This document shows, piece after piece, positions 39,642 to 39,836 of a DNA stretch of 39,836 nt. Both the position numbers and the translations under genes were made by a program. The notes under the pieces were generated by a model. It made no database searches and had not been told where the DNA came from. It worked only from the letters and a program-made list of their open reading frames with translations. How positions within the stretch are numbered: the stretch's first letter is position 1; each line of letters starts with the position of its first letter. This stretch comes from a virus, in IMG/VR virus record IMGVR_UViG_3300018083_000064, positions 1 to 39,836 of that record; one strand, 5' to 3'.

Positions 39642-39836
39642 TTATCCGTCGTCCATTTCTGCGAACGGCGGTTCGGTTGCGTATTGGCGTGGGTCGGTGT
39701 CGGGTGGGTCGAACAGGGTGAGTGCGTCGGCTGATTCGTCTTGGATGATTTCTATGGCGTGTGTGGCGTCTTGCCAGTTGGCGTAGCCTTCGCCTGAGCT
39801 GGCGATGATCTTGTTGTTAGGGGATCGGAGGTGCCA
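39642..39836 (-). CDS. DUF1508/YegP-like small protein, completed across the window ends
   Basis: 64 codons are visible here, and the frame runs off the right end. If the right end is joined to the left end, ATG-GCC-GAC at 9..1 continues in frame, giving a 67-residue protein beginning MADWHL. The sequence RSPNNKIIASSGEGYANWQDA matches the repeat unit of DUF1508 (YegP-like) proteins, of unknown function. Codon use differs from neighbours: many codons end in A (GAA, CAA, CCA, GCA, ACA) where neighbours prefer G or C, which suggests later acquisition. Confidence 0.7.
   Translation of the reverse strand, partial: WHLRSPNNKIIASSGEGYANWQDATHAIEIIQDESADALTLFDPPDTDPRQYATEPPFAEMDDG

Noticed and set aside
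39511-39786. Plus-strand 91-codon frame at the right end
   Set aside because: Antisense to the DUF1508-like gene, no start signals, and crosses the intergenic palindrome.
1-39836. Prophage interpretation with integrase and att sites
   Set aside because: No integrase, excisionase, repressor or repeated att core is recognised, and gene order runs continuously through the joined ends.

Overview
The window reads as a GC-rich, long-tailed (siphovirus-type) phage genome of an actinobacterial host. Genes are tightly packed and many overlap by ATGA, GTGA or TGATG. GTG starts are common, Shine-Dalgarno sites are strong, and the morphogenesis genes are HK97-like. The host genus cannot be fixed from sequence alone. 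If the two window ends are joined, they complete one small gene in frame (start codon at 9..7, body at 39836..39642), so the window is probably a whole circularised or circularly permuted genome of about 39.8 kb. I recognise no integrase, excisionase, repressor or DNA polymerase. That suggests a virulent phage, or one whose lysogeny genes I cannot identify, replicating on host polymerase.

Almost everything lies on the minus strand, so the genome is read from right to left. Late block, part 1 (39490 to 32480): a small gene, a TerS-upstream gene, terminase small (P27-like) and large subunits, an Ig-like protein, a short beta-rich protein, portal, S78-type protease and HK97-type major capsid protein. 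Part 2 (about 32456 to 26796) is an unusual 5.7-kb accessory module between capsid and connector genes. It holds two tandem 88-aa paralogues, several small proteins, two tandem paralogues that are each internally duplicated, and a 690-aa protein with a lectin-like head and about 21 tandem repeats of about 20 residues. Part 3 (26796 to 12094): neck proteins, tail terminator, major tail protein, tail-assembly chaperone with a predicted -2 (or +1) frameshift, tape measure, a lectin-carrying distal tail protein, a receptor-binding candidate, a hub fused to an N-terminal binding domain, a collar-domain fibre, then a lysis cassette with a CHAP endolysin, a second lysozyme-like protein and four membrane proteins.

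Middle (12.1 to 10.0 kb): tandem terminators close the late block. An isolated leaderless 30-residue membrane peptide sits between its own putative promoter and terminator. A plus-strand operon encodes a 69-aa protein, a Lys/Ala-rich histone-like protein with two internal start sites, and a small exported protein. A 246-bp divergent control region with inverted repeats separates this operon from the early block.

Early block (9963 to 1456, minus): a DUF932 protein, several small zinc-ribbon and membrane proteins, an ERF-type annealing protein, a Gp157/Gam-like protein, an HNH endonuclease, an SF2 helicase and a putative replication initiator. An alginate-lyase-like enzyme (98..1201) follows, and across the circle junction a DUF1508-type protein leads back to the packaging genes. 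Several separate glycan-binding or glycan-degrading folds (lyase, lectin in Dit, N-terminal domain of the hub, lectin head of the repeat protein) suggest a host with a carbohydrate-rich surface.
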